Source: Actinomortierella ambigua (Eukaryota > Mortierellomycota > Mortierellomycetes > Mortierellales > Mortierellaceae). Taken from it: a stretch of DNA of 61,205 bases. Shown in pieces: positions 59,712-61,205 of the stretch (position 1 is its first letter; every line of letters starts with the position of its first letter). The notes under the pieces are model-generated. The model was given only the letters and a program-made list of their open reading frames with translations. It made no database searches and was not told the origin of the DNA. A program made the position numbers and the translations under genes. The stretch is from NCBI GenBank assembly GCA_016098155.1, contig JAAAJB010000148.1:1-61205 (forward strand), in the 5' to 3' direction.

Positions 59712-61150
59712 TAGCCTCAGTGCCCTCTCTTGGTCCATGCGACCGCCCCATTCACTTTGATACCCAGCCCTCAACCCATACTACGCATTTCATGTATCCA
59801 CCCCTGCATCAACTCTCTAATTTTCACTTGAATTAAAGCTTTCGGCTCTACAAATATAATCGCAAAGAGGAGAAGACAAACGTACGTGTGTCAAGCCATA
59901 GACTAGGCTTTCGCATCTCTACTATTTAATTACCTCTTTCCCTTCTACTTCTGAACAAAGAGTATGGAGTGAGGGAGTGTCCCCCTTTGACTCAGCCTTC
60001 AAGTCAAAGAGAACAACTGCTTGAATCTGCCAAGCGGTCGACTGGTTCAGGCTGTTGCAAGCTCAGCAGCGTCTCGTGGGGGGGGGCTCTCTGGGTTGAG
60101 AAACTCGCTCCAAAGACCGGCTACGGATGCCAGGTCTTGCCCGCAAGAACGAAGGCTGGTGACCGCGCTGGCAAAGGCTGAGCGCCTCGAGTCCTTCGAG
60201 TCCTCAACGGGGGTTTTCCGCAACACTGATGAAGAGTGCACGGTCAGAGTGGAAGCTCCGGTAGCTTGGGGGTAGGGGGGGGCTGCAGTAGTGCTCGAGT
60301 GTACTCATAGTGGAGCTTCAGGATCTTGGCAGCTCTGTCGGAGACCTGGTAGAGACCGAGGGGGGTTGTGGAACAGGGGAAAGGCTCTCTTTTTCTTCCG
60401 CGGACCTACAGGAGTCCACCCTACTATGTCGGCTGGGGTTGGGAGAAGGGCAATAGGTGTGAGTGGGTCAAGAAGAGTGAGATGGTTTATTCTTCGGAAC
60501 CAACTCGAAATGGCTGAGAGAACCATCGGATGGCTGGATCACCAAACTTATTTTATTCATCTTTCGTCCGTATTCGTTGACCTCGGTCTTTGTGATACGC
60601 TGTAACGCTCCCTATACTTTGGCACCACTGCGGTCACAACTCAAAAGACCACACTCATCAACGTTTTGGTGAGTGGTGAGGGAGGAGTCGTGTCCGACGA
60701 CCGCTAGATACCGAGAAGCCTCGCAACTGTGTGAGATAGAGATTGCAGAAACGTGCGGCGGATCGATGGCGTACGCCCTCCTCTCACTCTCTTCCTCGCA
60801 CTCACTAACATGCATCGCAGCTGAAAAGAGATAGAGTTATTGTATCTTTCTTTGTAACGATGTGGCCCCTGGAGGCTCAACCATCCCACTGCGACCTAAC
60901 AGGTTTTTTTTCCCGCGTGGTGCATTTGTTTGCAAGCGGGCTCAAAGAGCAAATGTGGAAAAGACCACAACGATCCACAAGCCATATCCACACATTTAAG
61001 GTGTGCACACGTACTCGCTATTCTGAGGAGAGAGGAGGGGGAGGAAGGGAGTGCTGCAAGAAACATTCTTTGTTTGAGCACAGCCATCCCAGTCGAAGAG
61101 TGAAAGAGTCGAAACTCGCAAGGTGGTGCCACTGCTGGCTAAATTAGAAC

Positions 61151-61154
<4 letters not shown>
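59712..61154. other. Right-hand gene-poor stretch
   Basis: About 1.4 kb. An AATTAAAG/ATATAAT-rich segment (59828-59865) probably includes the poly(A) signal of the small gene. Minus-strand frames at 60047-60241 and 60612-60815 look mildly protein-like but lack recognisable motifs or joinable splice sites. No gene is supported. Confidence 0.45.

Positions 61155-61205
<51 letters not shown>
61155..61205. repeat. (GA)n microsatellite at the right edge
   Basis: A nearly perfect GA dinucleotide run to the last base, in the same orientation as the GA-rich tract at the left edge. Confidence 0.9.

Noticed and set aside
60047..60815. Minus-strand frames near the right end
   Set aside because: Mildly protein-like wording but no motif, no joinable splice sites and no homologous copy in the window.

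Overview
The window is eukaryotic and looks like a filamentous fungus of an early-diverging lineage. Genes are split by short GT-AG introns, promoters carry TATA boxes and CT/CA-rich leaders, proteins carry long Ser/Thr/Gln/His tracts, and purine/pyrimidine microsatellites are frequent. My best guess is Mucoromycota, probably Mortierellaceae; this is inference from gene content and protein style, not a search. No rRNA, tRNA, CRISPR or prokaryotic operon was seen. All exon coordinates were built by hand from splice sites and reading phase.

Layout. 1-3.1 kb is repeat-rich with no supportable gene. An F-box/LRR-like protein (3092-5137, minus) faces away from a type-B carboxylesterase (6343-8290, plus, three exons) that has a TATA box and a perfect GC-rich palindrome upstream. 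From about 10.3 to 23.8 kb runs one very large hybrid histidine kinase (GAF, PAS, PAS, HisKA, HATPase, receiver), including a 7-nt microexon. A tiny three-exon cytochrome c oxidase subunit VIIa (COX9-type, minus, 24349-25327) converges on it. Next come a protein-like fragment and a decayed RuvC/zinc-ribbon (Fanzor/TnpB-like) mobile-element gene. NOM1/Sgd1 (26840-30807, plus), a ribosome-biogenesis MIF4G/MA3 protein, follows.

From 32987 to 53235 lies an enormous Rim15/Cek1-type AGC kinase, modelled as 11 exons and 5,560 residues. Most of it is low complexity, apart from a C2HC finger, the kinase core and a C-terminal motif; no receiver domain is visible. Downstream on the minus strand is a two-exon, 216-residue gene that is a diverged N-terminal piece of the same carboxylesterase family, without the catalytic serine. 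Then come a Siva-like cysteine-rich protein (56897-57820, plus) and two divergently transcribed paralogous small proteins (63 and 60 residues; 58158-58349 minus and 59529-59711 plus). The window ends in a GA microsatellite, as it begins.

Functionally, two large signalling proteins dominate: a phosphorelay sensor kinase and a nutrient/quiescence-type AGC kinase, which in yeasts belong to interacting stress networks. The rest are housekeeping (COX9, NOM1) or accessory and lineage-specific (esterase and its truncated relative, F-box protein, small paralogue pair, transposon remnant).
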